Source: Mycetocola tolaasinivorans (GTDB lineage: Bacteria; Actinomycetota; Actinomycetes; Actinomycetales; Microbacteriaceae). Taken from it: a stretch of DNA of 64,000 nucleotides. Position 1 is the stretch's first letter. The number at the start of each line of letters is the position of its first letter. The stretch is taken from contig NZ_RCUX01000004.1 of assembly GCF_003667565.1 (NCBI RefSeq), forward strand, positions 248,001 through 312,000, given 5' to 3'. The notes under the pieces were generated by a model that saw only the letters and a program-made list of their open reading frames with translations, was not told the origin of the DNA and searched no databases. Of the stretch, positions 1 through 8,841 are shown in pieces. The translations under genes and the position numbers were made by a program.

Positions 1-173
1 GCAGCCTGGGGCAGTCTGCTCGGATTCTCAAGAGCGAGATTCGAGAGGCGCCCGCTACACCGGGAGCCGCCGACGCCGCCGCTGAATCGATGACGCCCAC
101 GGATTCCGCCGGGACTGGGACTGGGACCGGTCCCGCATCGTCGCATCCCGCGAGCGTGACGCGTCACGAATAG
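1..173 (+). CDS. tatA: Sec-independent translocase protein TatA, C-terminal part (left edge cut)
   Basis: An open frame enters from the left edge and stops at TAG 171-173. The first readable residues, SLGQSARILKSEIREAP, match the end of the amphipathic helix of actinobacterial TatA (usual pattern SLG.S.RI.KSE.KE). A low-complexity Ala/Thr/Gly tail follows, typical of the disordered TatA C-terminus. TatA forms the pore of the twin-arginine translocase in the cytoplasmic membrane. The membrane helix lies outside the window, so the call rests on about 17 informative residues; another protein with a similar helix is possible. Confidence 0.55.
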   Translation, partial: SLGQSARILKSEIREAPATPGAADAAAESMTPTDSAGTGTGTGPASSHPASVTRHE

Positions 174-236
174 CGTCAACTCACGCCGAACGCCTCGACC
201 CGCAGGGTCGAGGTGTTCGTGTGAGTCGCGGTGGAT

Positions 237-1034
237 CTAGCGGCCGACGATGCTGAGCACCTGCTCGTGCAGCAGGCCGTTGGTGGCCAGGGCGCTGCGG
301 CCGGCGATGGTCTCGGTGCCGTCAATCGCGGTGAAGCGTCCGCCGGCTTCGGTGATGATCGCGACGAACGGGGCGATGTCGTACTCCTTGACGTCAAACT
401 CGGAGACGATGTCGATGAGCCCCTCGGCCAGTAGCCCGTAGGACCACATGTCACCGTAGGCGCGGTCGCGCCACACGGTCTCGGCGAGGGTCAGCAGCTG
501 GGGGAGGTAGCCCGCATCGCGCCACTGCCCGATGGACTGGAAGCTCAGCGAGGCATCCTCGATGCTGCGTACCCCCGACACGTGCAACCGGCGCGGGGCG
601 GCATCGCCCTCGACGAGCCAGGCTCCGGCACCCGGTGCCGCATACCAGCGTTTGCCAAAGGCGGGGGCGCTCGCGACGCCCACCTTCGGAACGCCGTTTT
701 CGGCGAGGGAAATGAGGGTGGCCCAGTTGGGTACGCCGCGCAGGAAGTTGGCGGTGCCGTCGATCGGGTCGAGGATCCACTGCCGGGCGGTGCTTCCCTC
801 GGTGCCGTACTCCTCACCCAGGATGCCGTCCTCCGGACGCTCCGTCGCGAGGATCTCGCGCAGCGCGCGCTCTACCGCGAGATCGGCGTCGGTGACGTGG
901 GTGCGGTCGGGCTTGGTGTCCACCCGCAGGTCTCCCGCGCGGAAGCGCTCGAGGGAAATGGCGTCGGCCGCATCGGCGAGACGCTGCGCCAGGGCGAGGT
1001 CTTCTTCCGGGGTCCAGGTGGCGTCAAGAGTCAT
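237..1034 (-). CDS. hisN: Inositol monophosphatase family protein, probably histidinol-phosphatase HisN
   Basis: A 265-residue Mg-dependent phosphatase of the IMPase fold. Metal-binding motifs are visible: GEE at about residues 73-75, the hallmark DPIDGT at 89-94, and the C-terminal YDIAPFVAIITEAGG block that matches the family's WD..A....EAGG motif. The actinobacterial HisN subgroup removes phosphate from histidinol phosphate, and length and layout fit; inositol-1-phosphatase is the alternative. The start at 1034 (MTLDATW) is chosen because upstream in-frame sequence is not protein-like. It converges on the tatA-like gene and is transcribed away from the tRNA-Lys. Confidence 0.8.
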   Translation of the reverse strand: MTLDATWTPEEDLALAQRLADAADAISLERFRAGDLRVDTKPDRTHVTDADLAVERALREILATERPEDGILGEEYGTEGSTARQWILDPIDGTANFLRGVPNWATLISLAENGVPKVGVASAPAFGKRWYAAPGAGAWLVEGDAAPRRLHVSGVRSIEDASLSFQSIGQWRDAGYLPQLLTLAETVWRDRAYGDMWSYGLLAEGLIDIVSEFDVKEYDIAPFVAIITEAGGRFTAIDGTETIAGRSALATNGLLHEQVLSIVGR

Positions 1035-1160
1035 GCAAATCAGCCTAGCGTTTTCCCCCGGGGAACCGCGCAATGCGGCGCGACACGGCGACACACCGGC
1101 CGATTGGAAAAGTGCTCGCGGCACTGGTAATGTCTTCTCTTGTCCGGTTCTCCGGGCAAC

Positions 1161-1236
1161 GCACCTCTAGCTCAATCGGCAGAGCAACTGACTCTTAATC
1201 AGTGGGTTCTCGGTTCAAGTCCGAGGGGGTGCACCA
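1161..1236 (+). tRNA. tRNA-Lys (CTT anticodon), copy 1
   Basis: Cloverleaf: acceptor GCACCTC pairs with GGGGTGC, anticodon stem ACTGA/TCAGT around loop CTCTTAA (anticodon CTT), T-arm GGTTCAAGTCC. CCA is encoded. The sequence is identical to copies at 7090 and 7304. A strong hairpin terminator starts 3 bases after the CCA. Confidence 0.95.
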
Positions 1237-1238
1237 CC

Positions 1239-1268
1239 AGCCCCGGTCAGAAATGACCGGGGCTTTTG
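1239..1268 (+). terminator. Intrinsic terminator of tRNA-Lys copy 1
   Basis: An 11-bp perfect stem (AGCCCCGGTCA / TGACCGGGGCT) with loop GAAA is followed by TTTT. Confidence 0.85.
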
Positions 1269-1378
1269 CGTTGCCGGAAAACGGCCACGAGAAACCCGCT
1301 GACGCGCTGACGTGGCCGCGTCAGTGTCGCGTCAGCGCCCCCGGGCATTCTGTTCACAGAGTCGTTGAAAGGACACCT

Positions 1379-2386
1379 GTGAACACACACTCCGAGTGGG
1401 CCGTAGAGGCCAATGGGCTCGTAAAAACTTTCGGAAGCAACCGTGCCGTGGATGGCGTTGACCTGCGCGTCGCCACCGGCACCGTCTATGGCGTGCTCGG
1501 CCCGAACGGCGCCGGCAAGACCACCACCATCTCGATGCTCGCGACGCTGCTGCGTCCCGACGCCGGATCCGCCCGCATCTTTGGGCACGACGTGCAGCGT
1601 GAGGCGCAGGTTGTGCGCCAGCTGATCGGCGTCACCGGGCAGTATGCCTCGGTGGATGAGGGCCTGTCGGCCACCGAGAACCTCGTGCTGTTCTCGCGCC
1701 TGCTGGGCCTCGGTCGCCGCGAGGCGCGGATCAAGGCGCAGGACCTACTCGAGGAGTTCGGCCTGACCGAGGCGGCCTCCCGCCCGCTCAAGAACTTCTC
1801 CGGTGGCATGCGCCGCCGGCTGGACCTCGCCGCGAGCCTGATCTCGCAGCCCCCGCTGATCTTCCTCGACGAGCCCACCACCGGGCTCGACCCGCGCACC
1901 CGCGCACAGATGTGGGAGACCATTCGCCGGCTCGTGGCCGGGGGATCCACCGTGCTGCTCACCACCCAGTACCTGGATGAGGCCGATCAACTGGCCGACC
2001 GCATCGCGGTGATCGATCGCGGGCGCGTGGTGGCCGAGGGTACCGGCGATGAGCTGAAGGCCCAGGTGGGCTCGTCCTCCCTGGAGCTGCGCCTCGGCGA
2101 CCCACTGCTCGCCGATCGTGCCCTGAATATCGCCGAGCGCGTGCTCGGCGTGGCCGGCACCCGCTCGGCCGAGGCCGCCCGCATCACCGTGCCGCTGAGC
2201 GACCCCGAGCGCGTCACCGACCTGCTGATCGAGCTGCGCGGAGATGACATCCGCCTGGAGGAGTTCAGCGTGCACAAGCCGAGCCTCGACGATGTGTTCC
2301 TCAGCATCACCGGCAAGCCCACCGAGGACACCGCGGAAGACGCCGCGGACTCCACCACTTCGACCCGCGAGGGAGCACACGCATGA
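1379..2386 (+). CDS. DrrA-type ABC exporter ATP-binding protein
   Basis: 335 residues with one ABC domain: Walker A GPNGAGKTT at 41-49, signature SGGMR at 141-145, Walker B LIFLDEP at about 160-166, then a C-terminal extension (residues about 230-335) as in DrrA-type drug-resistance ATPases. The GTG start at 1379 follows a GAAAGGA ribosome site; longer readings would run into the tRNA. The stop overlaps the permease start (ATGA), so the two are translationally coupled. DrrAB systems export hydrophobic drugs such as anthracyclines; the substrate here is unknown. Confidence 0.88.
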   Translation: MNTHSEWAVEANGLVKTFGSNRAVDGVDLRVATGTVYGVLGPNGAGKTTTISMLATLLRPDAGSARIFGHDVQREAQVVRQLIGVTGQYASVDEGLSATENLVLFSRLLGLGRREARIKAQDLLEEFGLTEAASRPLKNFSGGMRRRLDLAASLISQPPLIFLDEPTTGLDPRTRAQMWETIRRLVAGGSTVLLTTQYLDEADQLADRIAVIDRGRVVAEGTGDELKAQVGSSSLELRLGDPLLADRALNIAERVLGVAGTRSAEAARITVPLSDPERVTDLLIELRGDDIRLEEFSVHKPSLDDVFLSITGKPTEDTAEDAADSTTSTREGAHA

Positions 2387-3237
2387 GCACCACCACCGCA
2401 CCGCAGAAGCGCGCGCGCACCAGCGCGGGCACTACCATCGTCCCCGCCCACGAGCGCGCCCTGAAAAACCGGGTGAGCCTCACCGAGACCGTCCGGCACT
2501 CGCTGACCATGGCGTATCGCGGGCTCCTCAAGATCCGCCGCACACCCGAGCAGCTGTTCGATGTGACGCTGCAGCCGATCATCTTCACCGTGATGTTCAC
2601 CTACATCTTCGGCGGCGCGATCTCCGGAGACGTCGCGAGCTACCTCCCGGTGATCATCCCGGGCATTCTCGTGCAGACCGTGATCACCACCTCGATCGTG
2701 ACCGGAACGCAGCTGCGGGAGGACATGGACAAGGGTGTGTTCGACCGCTTCCGCTCGCTTCCCATTGCGCGCATTGCGCCGCTGTCTGGGGCGCTGCTCG
2801 CCGACACCATTCGCTACGCGATCGCCACCACCCTGACCTTCGTGATGGGCTTCATCATGGGGTACCGTCCGCACGGCGGCATCTGGGCGGTCATCGGGGC
2901 CGCGCTGCTCGTGATCGTCTGTGCCTGGGCGATCAGCTGGATCTTCGCGTTCTTCGGCGTCATTGCCCGCTCGGCCTCGAGCGTGCAGGGCATCTCGATG
3001 ATCATCCTGTTCCCGCTGACCTTCCTCTCCAACGCGTTCGTGCCGGTGGACACCATGCCCTCCTGGCTGCAGTGGTTTGTGAACATCAACCCGGTCTCGC
3101 ACCTGGTGACCTCGGTGCGTGACGTGCTGAACACCGGCGCGTTTACCAGCGAGGCGTTCCTGCCGCTGATCGGCGCCGCGGTGATCGTCGCGATCTTCGC
3201 CCCGCTGACCGTGCGGGCGTACATGCGCCGCGCCTAG
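2383..3237 (+). CDS. DrrB-type ABC-2 family permease
   Basis: A 284-residue ABC-2 type membrane protein. A cytosolic N-terminus (about 50 residues) is followed by six predicted membrane segments; PEQLFDVTLQPIIFTVMFTY and the terminal NPVSHLVTSVRDVL block are typical of the DrrB/ABC-2 family. It overlaps the ATPase gene by 4 bases and would form the export channel with it. A strong hairpin follows, so the unit is probably a two-gene operon. Confidence 0.88.
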   Translation: MSTTTAPQKRARTSAGTTIVPAHERALKNRVSLTETVRHSLTMAYRGLLKIRRTPEQLFDVTLQPIIFTVMFTYIFGGAISGDVASYLPVIIPGILVQTVITTSIVTGTQLREDMDKGVFDRFRSLPIARIAPLSGALLADTIRYAIATTLTFVMGFIMGYRPHGGIWAVIGAALLVIVCAWAISWIFAFFGVIARSASSVQGISMIILFPLTFLSNAFVPVDTMPSWLQWFVNINPVSHLVTSVRDVLNTGAFTSEAFLPLIGAAVIVAIFAPLTVRAYMRRA

Positions 3238-3285
3238 CGCCGGCCATATCCGGAAATACCGCGCACCCGCACAGCGCACACCGCG

Positions 3286-3323
3286 CACACCCCGTTTCTC
3301 CCGTACCGGGAGGGCGGGGTGTG
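3286..3323. terminator. Hairpin between converging genes
   Basis: CACACCCCG / CGGGGTGTG arms with an inner CTCCCG/CGGGAG stem lie between the converging permease and SARP genes. It probably ends transcription from both sides. Confidence 0.7.
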
Positions 3324-3336
3324 TGGCGTTTTCCGG

Positions 3337-6300
3337 CTAGGCGCCGGCCGCGCGCCAGCGGGGGTCGTTCAGGATCGCGACGGCGCGCTCCACCCGTTCC
3401 CGCGCGCTCAGGGCATCGGCGGCAGCCATCGCCCGGGATACCGTCTCGGTGCCGGACACCTCCGCGTGGGCGGCCTCGTGAATGGCGTAGCGCAGCGCGG
3501 GGAGTTCCTGCCGGGCGGAGAATGCTCGGCAGACCGCGAAGAGTTCGAGTGAGAGATCCGTGACCGCGGGGGTGCTGAGCCCGAGGGTTGAGACCGCGAG
3601 CAGTGCCGAGCCCCACACGGGCATGTCGGTGTGGATTCCGCCGATGCGCTGGAGCGCGATGGCGCGGGTGCGCAGGCAGCGGAACATCGTGAGGTCCGGT
3701 TCGTGGGCGAGGCCGTGGGCGGCGAGCGAGCCCGCGGCGACCATCGTGTACCAGGCGTAGGCGCGGGCGATCGGGGTGGCGAAGTTCTTTTCCGCGAGCC
3801 GGTACTGTTCGAGGCCGCGGGAGCGCTCGCCGTTTTTGAGCGAGAGCTCGGCCCGGCCGGCCCAGGCGACCGAGCGGAAGTCCTCCTCGGCGCTGTTCAT
3901 GTGCGGGCTGGGCTCCTCGGTGAGGAGGGGTTCGAGCTCGGCCGGTGACTCGGTGTAGATCGCGAGGAGCCAGAGGATGTGGCGCCGGTTCTCGACCAGC
4001 CCCAGGGTGGTGAGCCCGGGAAGCGCGAGCTTTGCCCAGGCGATGGAGTCCTCGATGTCGGCAACCTCGCTGGTGAGCTGCGCGAGGACGACCCGGGTCA
4101 TCGTGAGCGTCCACAGATCGCCGAGGGCGCGGGCTAGCGTTTCGGCCCGCATCGCGAAGTCGATGGCCTCCTGGGCTCGTCCGGCGTTCTCGGCCAGTTG
4201 GGCGGCGAGGAGCAGGCCGTAGACGGCAACCTGGGGTTCGGGATCGTTTGCCATTGTGCTCAGCACGGTCATCACGCGATCGGGGGCCGCGGAGTTGCGG
4301 AGCATGCGGTAGAACGCCTCGATCCGGCGATCGGTGACCGCATTGGCGTCGATGAGTGTGCGGATGCGGGTGAGCGCGGTGACGCCGGTGCGCAGGTTGT
4401 CGAAGAGCCCGAACACTCCGAGGACCACGAATCCGAGCCCCGCGGCGTTTGCGCGCACCCCGGTGTAGCCGCGTTCCACGCGGGGGAGGGCGAGGATGGC
4501 GGCGGCGAGTCCGTCGGCGTCGGTGTAGATGCTGAGCCGGGCCTGGTAGAACGACACCAGGCCGAAGATCGCGAGTGCGGCGTCGGCGTTTCCGCGGGCG
4601 AGGGCCGCGCGAAGCGCCCACATGAGGGTGTCGAGTTCGAGGCCGACGTGGGCGAATCCCGCGACCTGATCCGGACCGTCGGTGCGGGGGAGCAGTTCAA
4701 GGGCGTACGCCTCGGCCCAGTCGATGATGCGGTCGCGCAGCGCCTCCTCGCCGCCGCGTCTTGCCAGCTCGCCGGCACCAAACTCGCGGATGGTTTCGAG
4801 CATGCGGAAGCGCAGGGTGCCGGTTTGGGCGTCTTCGGTGACGCGGACGAGCGACTGCAGGACGAGCCCCTCGAGGTCTTCGGTTGCGTCGCGGCCGAGG
4901 GCGGCGGAGGCGGCGCGGATACCGAAGCCGTCCGGGAAGACGCTGCAGGCGAGGTACGTTTCGCGCTCGCCGTCGCTCAGGAGGTTCCAGCTCCATCCGA
5001 TGACCGCGGTGAGGGTGCGGTGGCGCTCCGGCGCCGCGCGGTTTCCGCCGGCGCGCGGTGGATCGAGCACGCCGAGGTTGTGGTCGAGCCCGGTGAGGAT
5101 CTGCGGCAGCGTGAGCACGCGCGTGCGGGCGGCCGCGAGTTCGATCGCGAGCGGAAGCCCGTCGAGGCGTTCGCACAGCTGGGCGACGAGTTCGGGATCG
5201 AAGCTCGCTCCCGGCCGGGCCGCGGCGGCGCGCTCGGCGAAGAGCAGCAGGGCGGGGCCGGGCTGGTCGGCGTCACCGATCGCGAGGCGACCGGGTTCGT
5301 AGACGATTTCGCCGGGCAGCAGCAGCGGGGAGCGGGAGGTGGTGAGCACCCGCAGGCTGGGGCAGAGTGAGAGGGCTTCGGCGCTCCAGCGGGCCACGGC
5401 CTCGATCAGGTGTTCGCAGTTGTCGAGCACCAGGAAGGTGGGGGTTTGGGCGAGCCTGGTGAGGAGGCGTTCGGCGAGGTCCAGGCGCGGGGCGTCACCG
5501 ATGCGGGCATCCGAGACGTTGTCGCGCACGCCCACCACGGCGGCGAGGGCGCGGGTGACGTCCTCGGGGGTGCGCACGCCGGCGAGTTCGGCAACCAGGA
5601 CGCGGGGGATGTGGCCGCGTACGGAGTCGGCGATGGCGTGGGCGAGGCGGGTTTTCCCGAGTCCGCCGGGGCCGAGGATCGTGACCAGGCGGTGCTGGCC
5701 GACCGCGGTCTGGAGCGCGCGGATGTCGCGATCGCGGCCGATGAGGGGGTCGACGAAGCCGCGGACGCCCACGCTGAGGAGGGCCTGCTCGGCAGGGGCG
5801 GAAGGCTCGGGGTCGGCGATTTCCTCGGGCGGGAGGGTTTGGGTTTCGCCGTCCCGTTGCAGGATACGCGCGTGGGCGGCGCGCAGTTCGGGGCCGGGAT
5901 CCACGCCGAGGGATTCGGCCAGGCGCTCGCGCAGCCCCGCGTACACGGCGAGGGCGGAGGCCGGTTCCCGTAGGGCATCGAGCACGCGAATGAGGGCGAG
6001 GTGATCCTCCTGGTTGAGGGGATCGGCGCGGCACAGCTCGGCGAGGTGGCCGCGGGCCGCGGCGGGGTTGGTGCCGGTCTGTGTGCGGCTCAGCGCCCGC
6101 AGCAGGTCGATCCTGGCACGCCGGGCGCGGGCGGCGAGATCCGCGGCCACGGGGAAGGGTTCCAGATCGCCGCCGGGGGTGCCGTCCCACAGGGCGAGGG
6201 CGGTCTCGAGGGCGAGGGTGTCTTCGGGGGAACGCAGCGCGGCGCAGACGAGGTCGAGGTCGCTCGTGATGGTCAGCCGGTAGCCCGCGGGCTCGAGTAC

Positions 6301-6537
6301 CAGTGCGCCCGCGGGCAGCAGCCGTCGGGTGCGCGAGACGAGCGCCTGGAGCGCGCCGCGGGAATCCTGTGGCGGCTCCTCCGGCCACAGCTCCTCGGAG
6401 AGGTAACCGGGGGAGCGTGCCTCGCCCTCGGCCAGCGCGAGGACCGCCAGGAGCACCCGCGCGCGCTCGCCGGAGACCGGGGTCTCACTCGCCCGAATGG
6501 GGCCGAGAACACGCAGAATGGGGGCGGCGAAGGTCAC
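3337..6537 (-). CDS. AfsR/SARP-type transcriptional regulator with BTAD and NB-ARC ATPase domains
   Basis: 1066 residues. Residues about 5-90 form the OmpR-like winged helix of SARP regulators (GPIRASETP...GERARVLLAVLAL). Residues about 92-229 are the bacterial activator domain (..DPLNQEDHLALIRVLDALREPASALAVY..). An NB-ARC/AAA ATPase follows, with Walker A GPGGLGKT at 289-296 and Walker B FLVLDNCEH near 368-376. The helical C-terminal half (about 600-1066) resembles TPR repeats. Such proteins switch on antibiotic or stress genes in actinomycetes. No biosynthetic cluster is adjacent; the nearest candidate target is the DrrAB-type exporter that converges on it. Confidence 0.85.
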   Translation of the reverse strand: MTFAAPILRVLGPIRASETPVSGERARVLLAVLALAEGEARSPGYLSEELWPEEPPQDSRGALQALVSRTRRLLPAGALVLEPAGYRLTITSDLDLVCAALRSPEDTLALETALALWDGTPGGDLEPFPVAADLAARARRARIDLLRALSRTQTGTNPAAARGHLAELCRADPLNQEDHLALIRVLDALREPASALAVYAGLRERLAESLGVDPGPELRAAHARILQRDGETQTLPPEEIADPEPSAPAEQALLSVGVRGFVDPLIGRDRDIRALQTAVGQHRLVTILGPGGLGKTRLAHAIADSVRGHIPRVLVAELAGVRTPEDVTRALAAVVGVRDNVSDARIGDAPRLDLAERLLTRLAQTPTFLVLDNCEHLIEAVARWSAEALSLCPSLRVLTTSRSPLLLPGEIVYEPGRLAIGDADQPGPALLLFAERAAAARPGASFDPELVAQLCERLDGLPLAIELAAARTRVLTLPQILTGLDHNLGVLDPPRAGGNRAAPERHRTLTAVIGWSWNLLSDGERETYLACSVFPDGFGIRAASAALGRDATEDLEGLVLQSLVRVTEDAQTGTLRFRMLETIREFGAGELARRGGEEALRDRIIDWAEAYALELLPRTDGPDQVAGFAHVGLELDTLMWALRAALARGNADAALAIFGLVSFYQARLSIYTDADGLAAAILALPRVERGYTGVRANAAGLGFVVLGVFGLFDNLRTGVTALTRIRTLIDANAVTDRRIEAFYRMLRNSAAPDRVMTVLSTMANDPEPQVAVYGLLLAAQLAENAGRAQEAIDFAMRAETLARALGDLWTLTMTRVVLAQLTSEVADIEDSIAWAKLALPGLTTLGLVENRRHILWLLAIYTESPAELEPLLTEEPSPHMNSAEEDFRSVAWAGRAELSLKNGERSRGLEQYRLAEKNFATPIARAYAWYTMVAAGSLAAHGLAHEPDLTMFRCLRTRAIALQRIGGIHTDMPVWGSALLAVSTLGLSTPAVTDLSLELFAVCRAFSARQELPALRYAIHEAAHAEVSGTETVSRAMAAADALSARERVERAVAILNDPRWRAAGA

Positions 6538-6617
6538 GTGCCGATTATACGTTTGCGCGTGCCCTCACCCGCGGCACCCGGCCGAGGGCGTGCGGGGATG
6601 GTGCGGGGTGTGCGGGG

Positions 6618-6932
6618 TTAGAGCGCGCCGCGGATCTCGTCGCCCACGGGGATCGGCGTCAGGCGCGTGACCACAACCGGCCCGGCGAGCAGGGTTTCGA
6701 GCGCGCGGTTCAGCGCGGCAACCGGAAGACCCTCCCCGTGGGCGTCGAGCAGTTCGGTGCTGGTCCACTTTTCGATCATCACGATGTCGCCGTTCGGGTG
6801 GTCGTGAATCGCGTAGAGCTCGCACCCGGGTTCGTGGTGGACGGCCTGGATCGCGGGACGCAGGGCGTCGAGAACGGCCGCTCGCTTTCCCTCGGCGGGG
6901 GTGAAAACGGCGGTGACAACAACGGCGGACAT
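6618..6932 (-). CDS. Antibiotic biosynthesis monooxygenase (ABM) domain protein
   Basis: 104 residues. The pattern VVTAVFTPAEGKR..VLDALRPAIQAVHHEPGC..Y.IHD followed by IVMIEKWTS and LDAHGEG matches the dimeric ferredoxin-like ABM fold of quinol monooxygenases such as YgiN. The start at 6932 follows a GAGGAAA ribosome site. It lies 80 bases upstream of the SARP gene on the same strand and could share its transcript. The substrate is unknown. Confidence 0.8.
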   Translation of the reverse strand: MSAVVVTAVFTPAEGKRAAVLDALRPAIQAVHHEPGCELYAIHDHPNGDIVMIEKWTSTELLDAHGEGLPVAALNRALETLLAGPVVVTRLTPIPVGDEIRGAL

Positions 6933-7089
6933 GGGTTTCCTCACGCGTATAAGACGGTATGTGTGCCTCGATGCTACGCGCTGGGAGCCTGGACGCGCCT
7001 GGACGCGCCCGGACGCGCCCGGCGAATAGGAGGTGTCTGGGATTTTGTGTATAGTAAACACGTTGCCAAAACACGTGAGTGTTCAGCGC

Positions 7090-7165
7090 GCACCTCTAGC
7101 TCAATCGGCAGAGCAACTGACTCTTAATCAGTGGGTTCTCGGTTCAAGTCCGAGGGGGTGCACCA
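7090..7165 (+). tRNA. tRNA-Lys (CTT anticodon), copy 2
   Basis: The 73-base body is identical to copy 1, and CCA is encoded at 7163-7165. It is followed by its own hairpin and T-tract. A TATAGT box at about 7050 could be its -10 element. Confidence 0.95.
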
Positions 7166-7173
7166 CCTCAAAT

Positions 7174-7206
7174 CGCCTCGTTTCCTCGCGGAATCGGGGC
7201 GTTTTT
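7174..7206 (+). terminator. Terminator of tRNA-Lys copy 2
   Basis: An imperfect GC-rich stem (CGCCTCGTTTC / GAATCGGGGCG) is followed by TTTTTG. Confidence 0.65.
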
Positions 7207-7303
7207 GTTTCCCTCTGCGCTCGATGGCACACCCTGCGTGTGTCGATTTTTGGCCGTCGGTATTGGGCGCTACTCTGGAGGTATCACGTCGCGTGCGGCG
7301 TAG

Positions 7304-7376
7304 GCACCTCTAGCTCAATCGGCAGAGCAACTGACTCTTAATCAGTGGGTTCTCGGTTCAAGTCCGAGGGGGTGCA
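7304..7376 (+). tRNA. tRNA-Lys (CTT anticodon), copy 3, no encoded CCA
   Basis: Its 73-base body is identical to copies 1 and 2, but the next bases are CAAAG instead of CCA, and no hairpin follows. Composition changes right after it. This is what the left junction of an element inserted at a tRNA 3' end looks like. CCA would have to be added by nucleotidyltransferase. Confidence 0.93.
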
Positions 7377-7508
7377 CAAAGTAGGTCTCATGTTTATTGC
7401 GGTCTCCTTACTTTTCTCCGTGGGGTGGAGTTTCCTATGGTGGCTGGCAGTGTGAAAATAGCTGTGTCCTAGGTTTCCAATGTCCGTAGGTAGCGCTAGA
7501 TTGCTGTT

Positions 7509-8333
7509 ATGACCTGGACACCGCTTGGAGCCGACCCTGCTAAGCATGCTGCGCTTGTCGATGGTGTACCCGTCTGGATGAGCTCTTCTTTACGAGCGTG
7601 GTTCGAGGCCGCTTTTCCGATTTTTGACTCTTACGGAATGCGAATAGACGTTGGCGTGAACAAGCTCCGGCGCTTCGATCTTGCTGCCCGCCAAAAGCCA
7701 ATTTCGGACATTCTCAAGTTGAAGGGACCTGCGAATACGTTCGATAGCCTGGACCCCGGACTCATCCTCGCGCTGATTGATTGGTCGATTATGGACATCA
7801 GCGCGAAGCAGCCGTATGAGAAGCACGAGAAACTCAGTGCTATCCTCCGTGATGGTGGCTCCAAATGGAAGGTTGGAATCCGCAACGGCATGCCGGGGCT
7901 TGAGGTTCGCGTGCCGCAAGGAGTCCAAGACGCTGCGGACGCAATCATGTCGTCGACGGGGTCCGCGGGAACAATCTTGTCTGAAGCCTGGCACGCCGCA
8001 TACGGAATCAACCCCGACACGGAGGAGGCCTACGAGAAGGCGATCAAGGCCGTGGAGGAAGCGGGGGCGCACGTCGTTACGCCGAATAACACGAGGGCGA
8101 CTCTCGGCACGATGGTCCGAGATATGAAGGCGCAGAAAGACTGGAAGCTTGATCTCCCAACTCCCGACGCGGACGTCGCCGTGAAGATGGCGGAGGCGCT
8201 TTGGGGCGGACAGGAGAGCCGTCATGGTGGCAATGGCTATCGCAAGCCGAGCCAGGCGGAAGCCGAAGCCGCCGTCATGCTCGCAGTTCCGCTAGTCCAG
8301 TGGCTCTCGTCAGGTGTACTTGCGCGCCGATAG
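7509..8333 (+). CDS. Hypothetical protein with HEPN/Abi_C-like C-terminus
   Basis: 274 residues, cytosolic, no signal or membrane segment. The C-terminal stretch (about residues 235-272) reads SRHGGNGYRKPSQAEAE followed by a hydrophobic helix, VMLAVPLVQWL. This resembles the end of abortive-infection (Abi_C) HEPN domains, where an R..H/HG motif precedes a hydrophobic helix. That likeness is an inference from pattern. The middle segment (about 85-105, LILALIDWSIMDIS) is hydrophobic. The gene is the first in the low-GC island after tRNA-Lys copy 3, a typical site for a defence gene. Codon use is less G/C-biased than in the flanks. Confidence 0.6.
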   Translation: MTWTPLGADPAKHAALVDGVPVWMSSSLRAWFEAAFPIFDSYGMRIDVGVNKLRRFDLAARQKPISDILKLKGPANTFDSLDPGLILALIDWSIMDISAKQPYEKHEKLSAILRDGGSKWKVGIRNGMPGLEVRVPQGVQDAADAIMSSTGSAGTILSEAWHAAYGINPDTEEAYEKAIKAVEEAGAHVVTPNNTRATLGTMVRDMKAQKDWKLDLPTPDADVAVKMAEALWGGQESRHGGNGYRKPSQAEAEAAVMLAVPLVQWLSSGVLARR

Positions 8334-8407
8334 CGGGGTCAGTAGGCGCTGAACTGCTCAACAGTGAAATGTGTGCTAGTTCTGCGCGGAAAGCTTGAGC
8401 CCCGCCG

Positions 8408-8841
8408 CTAGTTAGATTTGCACAAGACTTTTTGAAGCTCGGCACGGTTGTCGTTCGCCTGTTCCTCGGCGAAAAGGTCGATCAAGACTTGCCGAAGTTC
8501 CTCGTTCTCGTAGCTTTCCTCCGGGAGTAGAACTAAACAAACGAGTTTGAAATACATGGAGACGTCAGAGTCCATCAACTGGCGGGGAATCATCAAGTTG
8601 TCGTTGACATCACGTTCAAACGTATCTTGGCTGTAACGTCCAATCTCCAGTTGCTCTTACCCAGGCCCTGGATGGTTGGTGAGAGGTCGCAGCCGTCCAG
8701 ACTCCCGTCGTCGCAGAACCGTCGACGTTTGACTAGGCACTTGCGTACGGGTAGACGGTCACGCGAGGACGGATGGATCGCATCAGGGATTCCATATAGA
8801 AGTGCGTTCTCGACGTCGAGAGCAGGCACGCGAATACTCAA
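8408..8841 (-). pseudogene. Decayed, frameshifted gene of unknown function
   Basis: Two overlapping minus-strand frames read like parts of one protein. The upstream part (8841 down to about 8652, TTG start) gives residues such as ALDVENALLYGIPDAIHPSSR and SPTIQGLGK; the downstream part (about 8652 to 8408) continues EQLEIGRYSQDTFERDV and then MIPRQLMDSDVSMYFKLV. Restoring one G near 8654 would join them (GLGK-EQLEIG). The segment ending VLLPEESYENEELRQVLIDL loosely recalls the N-terminal domain of IS4-type transposases, but this is weak. A short product from 8596 (TTG) could still be made. The opposite-strand frame 8627-9034 looks like a shadow. Confidence 0.35.

Noticed and set aside
1987-3288. 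Long minus-strand open frame over the DrrAB genes
   Set aside because: Low-complexity His/Arg/Gly composition typical of the antisense of high-GC coding sequence; the plus-strand genes are clear family members.
3143-4621. 492-codon minus-strand frame inside the SARP gene
   Set aside because: Arg/Pro/His-rich alternative frame of the real 1066-residue gene.
7033-7341. Open frames running through tRNA-Lys genes
   Set aside because: They merely translate tRNA sequence.
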